NCBI GenBank assembly: GCA_019638285.1
Contig: JAHBUB010000004.1
Location: 1 to 64,000, forward strand
Length of the DNA: 64,000 bases
Source of the DNA: Cyclobacteriaceae bacterium
GTDB lineage: Bacteria > Bacteroidota > Bacteroidia > Cytophagales > Cyclobacteriaceae
Direction of reading: 5' to 3'
The notes below the pieces were generated by a model, which searched no databases, was not told the origin of the DNA, and saw nothing but the letters and a program-made list of their open reading frames with translations. This document shows positions 26,845 through 34,795 of this stretch, piece after piece. Within the stretch, counting starts at the first letter, position 1. Each line of letters begins with the position of its first letter. The translations under genes and the position numbers were made by a program.

Positions 26845-27027
26845 TTACTTAATTTCTTTGTGAACAGTATATTTCTTCATGATAGGATTGTACTTCTTCA
26901 GCTCAATACGCTCTGTAGTATTTTTCCTGTTTTTGGTTGTGATGTATCGGCTCATTCCTGACAAGCCACTGGTCTTGTGCTCTGTGCACTCCAAAATCAC
27001 CTGTATACGATTTCCTTTCTTAGCCAT
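26845..27027 (-). CDS. rpmG: 50S ribosomal protein L33
   Basis: The 60-residue protein has the L33 layout: [20 protein letters not shown], then [20 protein letters not shown] and a basic C-terminus. Only one cysteine (ECTEH) remains, so this is the zinc-free (C-minus) type. It sits 18 bases after the rpmB stop and 2 bases before DUF4295. Confidence 0.96.
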   Translation of the reverse strand: MAKKGNRIQVILECTEHKTSGLSGMSRYITTKNRKNTTERIELKKYNPIMKKYTVHKEIK

Positions 27028-27045
27028 TGTAGTACTTTTTTAAAA

Positions 27046-27285
27046 TTAAATAGAAAGGGTCCCTTTTGCGTTAGCCTCTTTCAACACAGCCAGAACACCC
27101 TTTTTATTAATGGTTTTAATAGCGTTGGTAGAAACTTTCAATGTGATCCATTTATTCTCTTCGGGAATAAAGAAACGCTTCTTTTGAAGGTTAGGATAGA
27201 ATTTGCGCTTCGTCCTGTTGTTCGCGTGCGAAACGTTATTTCCTGTCTGTGGCCTTTTCCCTGTAATTTGACAAACCCGTGCCAT
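27046..27285 (-). CDS. rpmB: 50S ribosomal protein L28
   Basis: The 79-residue protein starts [20 protein letters not shown] and contains [20 protein letters not shown] and [15 protein letters not shown], the standard L28 pattern. It is the first gene of the rpmB-rpmG-DUF4295 operon. A small perfect hairpin lies in its 5' leader at 27311-27326. Confidence 0.97.
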   Translation of the reverse strand: MARVCQITGKRPQTGNNVSHANNRTKRKFYPNLQKKRFFIPEENKWITLKVSTNAIKTINKKGVLAVLKEANAKGTLSI

Positions 27286-27310
27286 AACTCTCTTTCTTGG
27301 TTAATTAATG

Positions 27311-27326
27311 CCCTTTTTCAAAAGGG
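27311..27326 (-). promoter_or_regulatory. Hairpin in the rpmB leader
   Basis: CCCTTTTTCAAAAGGG forms a 6-bp stem with a 4-base loop, 26-41 bases before the rpmB start. It could be a leader structure for feedback by a ribosomal protein, but I know of no such regulation for L28 in this phylum. The region further upstream holds TATTTG (27346-27341 on the minus strand), a possible degenerate -7 element. Confidence 0.3.
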
Positions 27327-27440
27327 ACTGCAAATATCGCTAAAAGAGCCCTAATTATCCAATATGCCATAAAAATAAAGCGCGGAAGTTTCATCTTATT
27401 AAAATATAGGGCTGATCAATGCCATTATTGGCTTTTCTAT

Positions 27441-29636
27441 TCAATAGATAACGAATTTCCGCCCATAGATTTTACCCCCAAAATTGAACCTAGCAATGTA
27501 CATTCCCGGAGCCATGCCACTTAATGATAATTGATAAGGGTGTTTTCCGCTTATAAATAAGGGTTCTGTCAGTTTTTGACCTGTAAGGGTAAATAATTGC
27601 ATTAGAAGACCCCTGTCAGCAAGAACCGATAGTTTTTCATGTGAAGTGAGGGGGTTGGGATATATCACGATTTCGGGATCATTCGGTAATTGTTGGCCCC
27701 CATCATTTTTCAATATCACCATTCCTCCTGTTACTGTTCCCACAGCGATTGCGGGCATATCACTGTTAAAAAGATTGACTATGGTAGGCTTTATTCTGGC
27801 GCCTAGATTTTTGGTGGTATACGTTTGGCTGAAAGGATCCAAAATAATCTCAGTGGAGGGGTGAGGGTTACTCATGTTATTACGAAAATCACCGTAGATA
27901 GTAATGTTACCGCTTTGATCCCCAATTAGTAAATCTTCCCGCCCGTCATTGTCTAAATCGGCAATGCTTGCATTAAGATTGGTGCGGGTAAGGCTGGATG
28001 AGAGCCCCATGAAGGCATTGTCTTGTAATGTAAAGTTAAGGGTGCCCCGAGGCCCCGTATTTCTCCAATACTCAAGGGCTCCGGTTGATCTCCCTAAAAG
28101 AATATCCACCAACCCATCCTGGTTGATGTCGGCCAACAATATATTTTCATTAGTGCCAATTTGAAAATTGACGGACTCTACCTGCAAATTATCAAAACTG
28201 ATGGCATTGGGTTTAGAGCCTGCTATATAAAGGAGATTGGTTGTTAAGTTGAGGCCATCCGTAAGTAAAAAGGTAAGATCCAGGTTGCCGTCTCCTGTAA
28301 TATCAACAAACTGTGGCCTCATATTGAAGCGGGACAGGATAGATAATCCAAGATAATCGTCAGTAACCAATTTGAAGGAAGGCATCGAGGCTGTGCCGAC
28401 ATTTTCATAGTGCGCGATCACTCCTCTAAATTGGGCATTGGCATAGTTCCCAATAAAAAGGTCCTGATCGCCATCCCCATCTGCATCTACGAATGCGGGA
28501 TATGCATAATCGCCCACCTCTATCATTTCATTCTGCAGGAAATCTTTTTGTACGAAAGTAAAATTTGGAGCTTGAGCAGTTCCTGTGTTTTTATAAAGCC
28601 ATACAGAGTGAGTAAATGGATTGTTGAGATTGGTACGACCATATAGAGCCGGAGAGACCAATAGATCGGGTACACCATCAAAATCTACATCTTCAAAAAA
28701 AGGGGCAGGGAAAAGGGGCATGAATGCAGGTTTATCAATGGGAAATAAATCCGCTTTGGTCATTTTGGCATTCTCTGTAGTGCCTTCATTTTCTAACAAG
28801 TAAAGCGCTGGGCAGTCTTGTTCCGTGAAAAGGAGATCCTTATTCCCGTCTCCGTTTACATCCAGGGCAAGCATTGCCTTGCCTACATTATGGTTTGTTC
28901 TACCCCCAGAGGCGGAACAAGCCTCACCAAAAGCAAATTCCCCACAGCTACATTCTTCAAAGTCACCCCACCTTTGATCTATCCGTTCGAAAACAAGTGA
29001 ATCGCGGATTCCGTATTTTTCCATGCTCATGTTTTTGTGATATTGAACGGAAAAAGGATTTACAAATCGCATGTGTAGAATGTCCAAATCCCCATCTCCA
29101 TCCATATCGACAATGCTGGGAATGTCGTCCGTTCCCAGAGCAATGTTCGTTAAGGAGAACCCCATGGTTAATAGTATTTCTGAGTAAAGACCCGAGGTAG
29201 AACGAAAGAATTTTAATCTCTCCCATGTCAGATTTCCTTCTTGGGGAGTTGTGTTTTTATAAACTGCTATGCCGTTGCTTATCGGGAAGAATATATCTTT
29301 TTTTCCATCGCAGTTGTAGTCGCGAAGCAGCATCCACCTACTGATTTCTTTTGGAAAGAGAAGTTCGTATTCTGGATGGTAAACGTATTCATTTTCCTGA
29401 TTAAGAAAAGTGCTTATTTTGTTGGAGGCCCTGTCAAAGACAACGAGGTCTTCGATGCCGTCTCCATCGAGGTCCATGGTATTAATTTGTGCTGAGTTGA
29501 GTCCTCCCGCCCAGGGCATCTTCAGTAGCTTGCCTTCTACTTCTACTGGTATGCTTTGATCCATTTCATAGGTAAACTGGGCCAATGCGTGCCATGGGAG
29601 AAGAATGCTAAAAAAGAAAACGAATCGTAAATGCAT
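27441..29636 (-). CDS. Large secreted FG-GAP/VCBS repeat protein with T9SS C-terminal sorting domain
   Basis: The 731-residue product has a signal peptide (HLRFVFFFSILLPWHALAQ). Many calcium-binding-like FG-GAP/VCBS blades follow, with motifs such as DLDGDGIEDLVVFD, DMDGDGDLDILHM, DADGDGDQDLFIG, DINQDGLVDILLG and DLDNDGREDLLIG, giving a seven-bladed-propeller-like array. The last 80 residues are a type A T9SS sorting domain (VIYPNPLTSHEKLSV ... LSGMAPGMYIARF ... YGRKFVIY). It is therefore exported by type IX secretion and anchored or released at the surface. A cysteine-rich insert (ECSCGEFAFGEAC) lies near residue 230. A role in adhesion or polymer binding is plausible but not shown. Confidence 0.9.
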   Translation of the reverse strand: MHLRFVFFFSILLPWHALAQFTYEMDQSIPVEVEGKLLKMPWAGGLNSAQINTMDLDGDGIEDLVVFDRASNKISTFLNQENEYVYHPEYELLFPKEISRWMLLRDYNCDGKKDIFFPISNGIAVYKNTTPQEGNLTWERLKFFRSTSGLYSEILLTMGFSLTNIALGTDDIPSIVDMDGDGDLDILHMRFVNPFSVQYHKNMSMEKYGIRDSLVFERIDQRWGDFEECSCGEFAFGEACSASGGRTNHNVGKAMLALDVNGDGNKDLLFTEQDCPALYLLENEGTTENAKMTKADLFPIDKPAFMPLFPAPFFEDVDFDGVPDLLVSPALYGRTNLNNPFTHSVWLYKNTGTAQAPNFTFVQKDFLQNEMIEVGDYAYPAFVDADGDGDQDLFIGNYANAQFRGVIAHYENVGTASMPSFKLVTDDYLGLSILSRFNMRPQFVDITGDGNLDLTFLLTDGLNLTTNLLYIAGSKPNAISFDNLQVESVNFQIGTNENILLADINQDGLVDILLGRSTGALEYWRNTGPRGTLNFTLQDNAFMGLSSSLTRTNLNASIADLDNDGREDLLIGDQSGNITIYGDFRNNMSNPHPSTEIILDPFSQTYTTKNLGARIKPTIVNLFNSDMPAIAVGTVTGGMVILKNDGGQQLPNDPEIVIYPNPLTSHEKLSVLADRGLLMQLFTLTGQKLTEPLFISGKHPYQLSLSGMAPGMYIARFNFGGKIYGRKFVIY

Positions 29637-29757
29637 TAATAAGCTTTAAAATAACGCAGCATCACCTTGTAAATTATACACAGATAACGCTGGTCAGTAT
29701 CACCCTGTTATCTTAGCTTGCAAGATACTCTGATTTACCGATTACAGAGATGACATT

Positions 29758-31044
29758 ATGGCTACGGACATCAAAATTCTTTACAACAAGTTTATACAAA
29801 CGGGAAAGATTTCTACAGACACGAGAAAGATCACCCGAGGTTCGGTATTCTTTTCTTTGAAAGGAGAAAAATTTAATGCCAATGAGTTTGCCGCAGATGC
29901 TCTTGCAAAGGGAGCGGCTTATGCGGTAGTAGATGAAGCGAAGTGGGTGAAAGACGATAGATACATTCTGGTGGATGATGCATTGCAAGCACTTCAGCAA
30001 CTTGCCCGATACCATCGCCAGCAACTGGATATACCCATTATTGCATTGACGGGCTCTAATGGAAAAACAACTACTAAAGAGTTGTTGAATCTTGTATTGA
30101 GCAAAAAATATAAAGTACTCGCCACACAGGGAAATCTCAACAACCACATTGGTGTTCCACTTACCATTTTATCGATAGATAAAACATTTGATATGGCAGT
30201 AGTGGAAATGGGCGCAAACCATCTTGGAGAAATTGCAGCCTTGTGCGAGATAGCCAACCCCACGCATGGGCTGATCACCAATATAGGGAAGGCCCACATT
30301 GGGACATTTGGTGGGTATGATAATATTGTTCGTGGGAAATCAGAATTGTATCAGCATTTAATTAAAAGCAATGGATTTGTCTGGATTAACTCTCATGACT
30401 ACGTGCTTGCCAATATGGGCAAACGCTTTAAGTCTCCAATGTTCTATCCGGCAAAAGGAGATTTTTATCACTGCGACCTAATTTCAGCAGACCCTTATCT
30501 AAAACTAAAAACCGAAGCGGATGAATTGATTCAAACTCATTTAATCGGAGCGTATAATTTTGAAAATGTAGCCGCAGCACTGTGTATTGGCAAATTCTTT
30601 AAAGTAAATCCATTGGAGGCAAAGAAGGCAGTGGAAGACTACGCTCCGGATAACATGCGTTCGCAGGTAATAAGCAAAGGCTCAAATACAATTATTCTGG
30701 ATGCTTACAATGCCAACCCAAGTTCAATGGAGGTGGCGTTAAGGAGTTTGGGGCAAATGAAAGCGGATAAGAAGGTGGCTATTTTGGGAGATATGTATGA
30801 GCTGGAGGAAGAAAGTGAGACGGAGCATAAGAAAATTGGAGAATGGCTCATACTTAATAATATTGATCAGGCATTGCTATGTGGAGCACTGATCAAAGTT
30901 GCAGTCGGGAGAGATACTTCGTTATATTTTTCCTCCAGAGAACAGTTAATTGAGTATCTCCTATCACATCCAATTCAGGATGCAACAATATTAATAAAGG
31001 CTTCTCGTGGAATGGCTCTTGAAAAAGTGGTTGATTATCTATAA
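29758..31044 (+). CDS. murF: UDP-MurNAc-tripeptide-D-alanyl-D-alanine ligase MurF
   Basis: MurF adds D-Ala-D-Ala to the peptidoglycan precursor in the cytoplasm. The N-terminal domain starts with STDTRKITRGSVFFSLKGEKFNANEF. The ATP loop is ALTGSNGKTTTKELL (about residues 97-111), followed by ATQGNLNNHIGVPLT and VVEMGANHLGEI. The C-terminal domain has LDAYNANPSSMEVAL and ILGDMYELEEES. The length of 428 aa is normal. It lies outside a dcw cluster, next to a DUF2461 gene 18 bases downstream. Confidence 0.96.
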   Translation: MATDIKILYNKFIQTGKISTDTRKITRGSVFFSLKGEKFNANEFAADALAKGAAYAVVDEAKWVKDDRYILVDDALQALQQLARYHRQQLDIPIIALTGSNGKTTTKELLNLVLSKKYKVLATQGNLNNHIGVPLTILSIDKTFDMAVVEMGANHLGEIAALCEIANPTHGLITNIGKAHIGTFGGYDNIVRGKSELYQHLIKSNGFVWINSHDYVLANMGKRFKSPMFYPAKGDFYHCDLISADPYLKLKTEADELIQTHLIGAYNFENVAAALCIGKFFKVNPLEAKKAVEDYAPDNMRSQVISKGSNTIILDAYNANPSSMEVALRSLGQMKADKKVAILGDMYELEEESETEHKKIGEWLILNNIDQALLCGALIKVAVGRDTSLYFSSREQLIEYLLSHPIQDATILIKASRGMALEKVVDYL

Positions 31045-31062
31045 ATATTTAGAATCGTTGCT

Positions 31063-31725
31063 ATGGACTTTAATCACATTCTTAAGTTTCTTAAGGCACT
31101 TGCTAGGAATAATGATCGTGAATGGTTCTATAAAAACAAACCTCAATACTTATTGGCCAAAACTTATTTTGATGAGTTTCTTGTCCAGTTGCTTAATGAG
31201 TTGACGAAGTTTGACAAAGGACTTACAGGACTCAATCCCAAAAAATTATCATTTCGAATTTATCGCGATGTCCGCTTTAGTAAGGATAAGAGTCCTTACA
31301 AGACTAATATGGGTGCGGGCATTTCTCCTGGGGGAAAAATGATTCAGGAGCCGGGCTACTACCTACATATCCAGCCGGGTAACAAAAGTTTTATTGCTGG
31401 TGGTCTCTATATGCCAGACGCGCCTAATTTGGCAAAGATCCGCCAGGAGATAGATTATAATTTTGAATCGTTTGAAAAGATTTTAAAAAACAAAAAATTC
31501 AAATCGTGGTTTGCTGAGCTTGACGACTTTGATAAACTGAAAACTGCACCCAAGGGCTATCCCAAAGATCATCCTCATCTCGAGTTTCTAAAGCACAAAA
31601 GTTACATCGTGTCACATTACTTTACTGACAAAGAAGTACAAGATAAAAATTTCCTAAAAAAGGTGGCAGAGGGGTGTAAAACCGTAAAGTCATTGAATGA
31701 TTTTCTGGCTGTGGCAATGCTTTAA
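31063..31725 (+). CDS. DUF2461 family protein
   Basis: The 220-residue protein matches DUF2461: the N-terminal FLKALARNNDREWFYKNKPQ, the central KLSFRIYRDVRFSKDKSPYK, then GAGISPGGK, GYYLHIQPGNKSFIAGG and YPKDHPHLEFLKHKSY. The family is widespread and of unknown biochemical function. It is probably in one transcript with murF (18-base gap). Confidence 0.88.
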   Translation: MDFNHILKFLKALARNNDREWFYKNKPQYLLAKTYFDEFLVQLLNELTKFDKGLTGLNPKKLSFRIYRDVRFSKDKSPYKTNMGAGISPGGKMIQEPGYYLHIQPGNKSFIAGGLYMPDAPNLAKIRQEIDYNFESFEKILKNKKFKSWFAELDDFDKLKTAPKGYPKDHPHLEFLKHKSYIVSHYFTDKEVQDKNFLKKVAEGCKTVKSLNDFLAVAML

Positions 31726-31791
31726 TTTCCTCAATTGGATGAGTTGAAATTCTTTAACAAGCTCAACCTTTAATACTTCCATTCGTAAAGC

Positions 31792-31799
31792 TATCTTTG
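31792..31799 (+). promoter_or_regulatory. -7 promoter element of glyS
   Basis: TATCTTTG matches TAnnTTTG exactly and ends 6 bases before the ATG at 31806. The transcript would therefore have almost no leader. This argues against a start at the TTG 31797, which lies within the element. No good -33 TTTG was found. Confidence 0.5.
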
Positions 31800-31805
31800 C
31801 GCCTT

Positions 31806-33350
31806 ATGGCGAATACGGACGATAATATTTTGAAGAAAGTAGTAGCCCATGCCAAGGAGTATGGGTTTGTGTTTCCTTCCAGTGAAATTTACGATGGACT
31901 TGGTGCTGCGTATGATTATGGGCAAAATGGAGTGGAGCTTAAGAACAACATCAAAGAATACTGGTGGAAGTTTATGACTCGCTCGCAGAACAATATTGTG
32001 GGAATTGATGCATCTATCTTTATGCACCCCACTACATGGAAGGCCTCCGGCCACGTGGATGCATTCAATGATCCTCTGATCGACAATAAAGATTCTAAAA
32101 AGAGATACCGCGCGGATGTATTGATAGAGGAGGCAGTAGCGAAGATTGAAGATAAAATCAACAAGGAGATCGATAAAGCAGCCAAGCGGTTCGGTGAATC
32201 ATTTGATCCTAAAATGTATTTGGCCACCAATCCGAGGGTGGTTGAGTACCAGAAAAAAATTGACGAGATCAATGAGCGGATGAAGGATGCCATTGAGAAA
32301 CCTGATTTGGAGGCACTGCGTCAGCTAATCATTGATCTGGAAATAGCTGATCCTATTTCCGGATCACGCAATTGGACTGAAGTGCGTCAGTTTAACCTGA
32401 TGTTTTCGACAGAGATGGGATCTGTAGCAGGGGAGGCCAGTAAAATTTATCTAAGACCGGAGACGGCACAGGGAATTTTTGTGAATTTTCTTAATGTACA
32501 GAAGACGGGAAGGATGAAAATACCTTTTGGTATCGCCCAAATCGGTAAAGCATTCCGTAACGAGATAATTGCGCGTCAGTTTATTTTTAGGATGCGAGAG
32601 TTTGAGCAGATGGAGATGCAATTTTTTGTAAAGCCTGGCGAAGAAATGAAGTGGTATGAGTTTTGGAAAGAAAAAAGAATGAAGTGGCATCAGGCCCTTG
32701 GATTGGGTGAAGAGAATTATCGTTTTCACGATCACCTTAATCTGGCGCACTATGCCAATGCCGCGTGTGATATTCAATTTAATTTTCCTATGGGCTTTAA
32801 GGAATTGGAAGGAATTCATTCGCGCACGGATTTTGATTTAAAGAGTCACGAAGAGTTTTCCGGTAAGAAATTACAGTATTTCGATTTAGAGGAGAATAAA
32901 AGTTACATTCCTTATGTGGTAGAAACCTCCATTGGATTGGACAGAATGTTTTTGGCAGTGCTGTCCAGTGCGTATACTGAGGAAAAATTAGAAGATGGAA
33001 GCGAAAGGACTGTGTTAAGAATACCTGCAGCGTTGGCTCCCAATAAAGTAGCCATCCTGCCATTGATTAAAAAAGACGGGCTGCCTGAAAAGTCAATGGA
33101 GATTATGAATGATCTGAAGTTGGATTTTAATTGTTACTACGAAGACAAAGATACCATTGGGAAAAGATATCGTAGAATGGACGCCATAGGAACGCCATTC
33201 TGTGTAACAGTAGATCATCAAACGATGGAGGATAACACAGTGACACTTCGCAACAGGGACAGCATGCAGCAAGAACGTGTTGAGATTTCACTACTAAAAT
33301 CAATAGTAGGAGAAGCTGTTTCAATAAAAGCATTGCTAAATAAAATTTAA
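31806..33350 (+). CDS. glyS: Glycyl-tRNA synthetase, dimeric (alpha2) type
   Basis: The class II synthetase charges tRNA-Gly. The 514-residue protein starts MANTDDNILKKVVAHAKEYG. It has motif 1 region FPSSEIYDGLGAAYDYGQNG, motif 2 (IGKAFRNEIIARQFIFRMREFEQME in part) and motif 3 (ETSIGLDRMFLAVL), with the anticodon-binding domain at the end (VAILPLIKKDG). The gene ends in TAATG, overlapping the dGTPase start by one base, so the two are translationally coupled. Confidence 0.96.
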   Translation: MANTDDNILKKVVAHAKEYGFVFPSSEIYDGLGAAYDYGQNGVELKNNIKEYWWKFMTRSQNNIVGIDASIFMHPTTWKASGHVDAFNDPLIDNKDSKKRYRADVLIEEAVAKIEDKINKEIDKAAKRFGESFDPKMYLATNPRVVEYQKKIDEINERMKDAIEKPDLEALRQLIIDLEIADPISGSRNWTEVRQFNLMFSTEMGSVAGEASKIYLRPETAQGIFVNFLNVQKTGRMKIPFGIAQIGKAFRNEIIARQFIFRMREFEQMEMQFFVKPGEEMKWYEFWKEKRMKWHQALGLGEENYRFHDHLNLAHYANAACDIQFNFPMGFKELEGIHSRTDFDLKSHEEFSGKKLQYFDLEENKSYIPYVVETSIGLDRMFLAVLSSAYTEEKLEDGSERTVLRIPAALAPNKVAILPLIKKDGLPEKSMEIMNDLKLDFNCYYEDKDTIGKRYRRMDAIGTPFCVTVDHQTMEDNTVTLRNRDSMQQERVEISLLKSIVGEAVSIKALLNKI

Positions 33351-34678
33351 TGATGCAATGGCTTTCTCTTTTGTCTTCGCAGCGTGTTGATTCAAAAAAA
33401 TCAACCACCGGTAATTTTCGCAGTGCTTTTGAGCAGGACTACGATCGTATCATTTTTTCGCATCCATTCCGAAGGCTGCAAGACAAAACACAAGTGCATC
33501 CTTTGCCTGAGCATGATTTTGTGCATACTCGGCTTACCCACAGCCTGGAAGTATCCAGTGTAGGAAGATCCTTGGGTAAAAAGGTCGGAGAAACTGTGCT
33601 CCAACGCCATGGTTCCTTATCAGCGTATTCCGCTTTTGACTTTGGGGCGATTGTAGCAGCAGCATCCTTGGCACATGACTTGGGCAATCCGCCTTTTGGC
33701 CATTCTGGTGAGGATGGAATTTCTGAGTTTTTTGTTCATCATCCGGTGGGTGAGGCTTTTAAGTCATTGGTGTCGGAAGCCCAGTGGGCCGATCTTATTC
33801 AGTTTGAAGGGAATGCCCAGGGTTTTCGTATACTAAACAAAAGTCAATACCAGGGACTACGGCTTACGTATGCTACGTTGGGAGCTTTTACCAAGTATCC
33901 TTGTCCTTCAAAAATGGCAGGTCGGGATAAGAAGAAAAAAAGCCAGAAGAAATATGGATTTTTTCAAACAGAACAAGCGCTCTTTGGTGAGATGGCTACG
34001 CACTTGGAATTGAGTAATAGCGGTGCGCACGCCTGGTGCAGACATCCCTTGGCCTTTTTGGTGGAGGCCGCGGATGATATTTGCTATAACATTATAGATT
34101 TAGAAGATGGCTGTCGACTTGGCCTCGTTAGTTTTGATGATACGGTAGAACTACTAGCAGGGATACTTAAGGAGAGCTTTGACCGAAATAAACTGGAACA
34201 AATTCCCAGTCAGGATGAAAAGATTGGGGTTTTGCGCGCAATGGCAATTGGGAGATTAATAGACGAGTGTACCACCGTTTTTTTGGATAATGAAACTGGC
34301 ATTTTAGACAATACTTTTGATCAGGCGCTGACAGACCATTGCCAGTCCGCCAAGGCACTTAATGCCATTACAGCGCTTTCTATAGAAAAAATATATCATG
34401 CCCGACACGTAGTGGAGATCGAATCTGCTGGTTATGAGGTACTTCCGGGATTGCTCGAAGAATTTACAAAAGCAGGAAAGTTTAAGATAGAGGGTCATCT
34501 TCCAAAAAAATACGAGAATTTGTACCGTTTGCTTCCTCCGGAGATAAAGTTTGAAATTGGTGAGGCGCGTGATTCTCACTATTTAATGTTGAGAAATGTA
34601 ATCGATTTTGTCTCTGGGATGACCGATAGGCACGCAATTTCTCTATACCGTAAGATCAAGGGTATTTCACTGAACTAA
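33350..34678 (+). CDS. dgt: dGTP triphosphohydrolase (HD superfamily)
   Basis: The enzyme splits dGTP, or dNTPs more generally, to nucleoside and triphosphate. HD-domain metal residues are seen in HTRLTHSLEVSSVGRSLG and ASLAHDLGNPPFGHSGE (His-Asp pair, about residues 105-106). FRRLQDKTQVHPLPEHDFVH precedes them and LVEAADDICYNIIDLEDG follows. The length of 442 aa is typical for the Bacteroidota form. The ATG is inside the glyS stop (TAATG). A hairpin terminator follows. Confidence 0.94.
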   Translation: MMQWLSLLSSQRVDSKKSTTGNFRSAFEQDYDRIIFSHPFRRLQDKTQVHPLPEHDFVHTRLTHSLEVSSVGRSLGKKVGETVLQRHGSLSAYSAFDFGAIVAAASLAHDLGNPPFGHSGEDGISEFFVHHPVGEAFKSLVSEAQWADLIQFEGNAQGFRILNKSQYQGLRLTYATLGAFTKYPCPSKMAGRDKKKKSQKKYGFFQTEQALFGEMATHLELSNSGAHAWCRHPLAFLVEAADDICYNIIDLEDGCRLGLVSFDDTVELLAGILKESFDRNKLEQIPSQDEKIGVLRAMAIGRLIDECTTVFLDNETGILDNTFDQALTDHCQSAKALNAITALSIEKIYHARHVVEIESAGYEVLPGLLEEFTKAGKFKIEGHLPKKYENLYRLLPPEIKFEIGEARDSHYLMLRNVIDFVSGMTDRHAISLYRKIKGISLN

Positions 34679-34684
34679 TCACAA

Positions 34685-34713
34685 CCAAAAGCCCTGAAAT
34701 CCAATACTTTTGG
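34685..34713 (+). terminator. Hairpin terminator after dgt
   Basis: CCAAAAG (34685-34691) pairs with CTTTTGG (34707-34713) across a 15-base loop and is followed by CCTCCTTTTATT, giving a weak T-rich tail. TAGCTTTG at 34759-34766, about 30 bases before the next start codon, matches the -7 consensus and marks a new transcript. Confidence 0.55.
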
Positions 34714-34795
34714 CCTCCTTTTATTCAATTCCTGGCTCAAGTTCAAAACAAAAATCCTTAGCTTTGCCGTTTCATAAAATCTTGCGCTCGATTCA

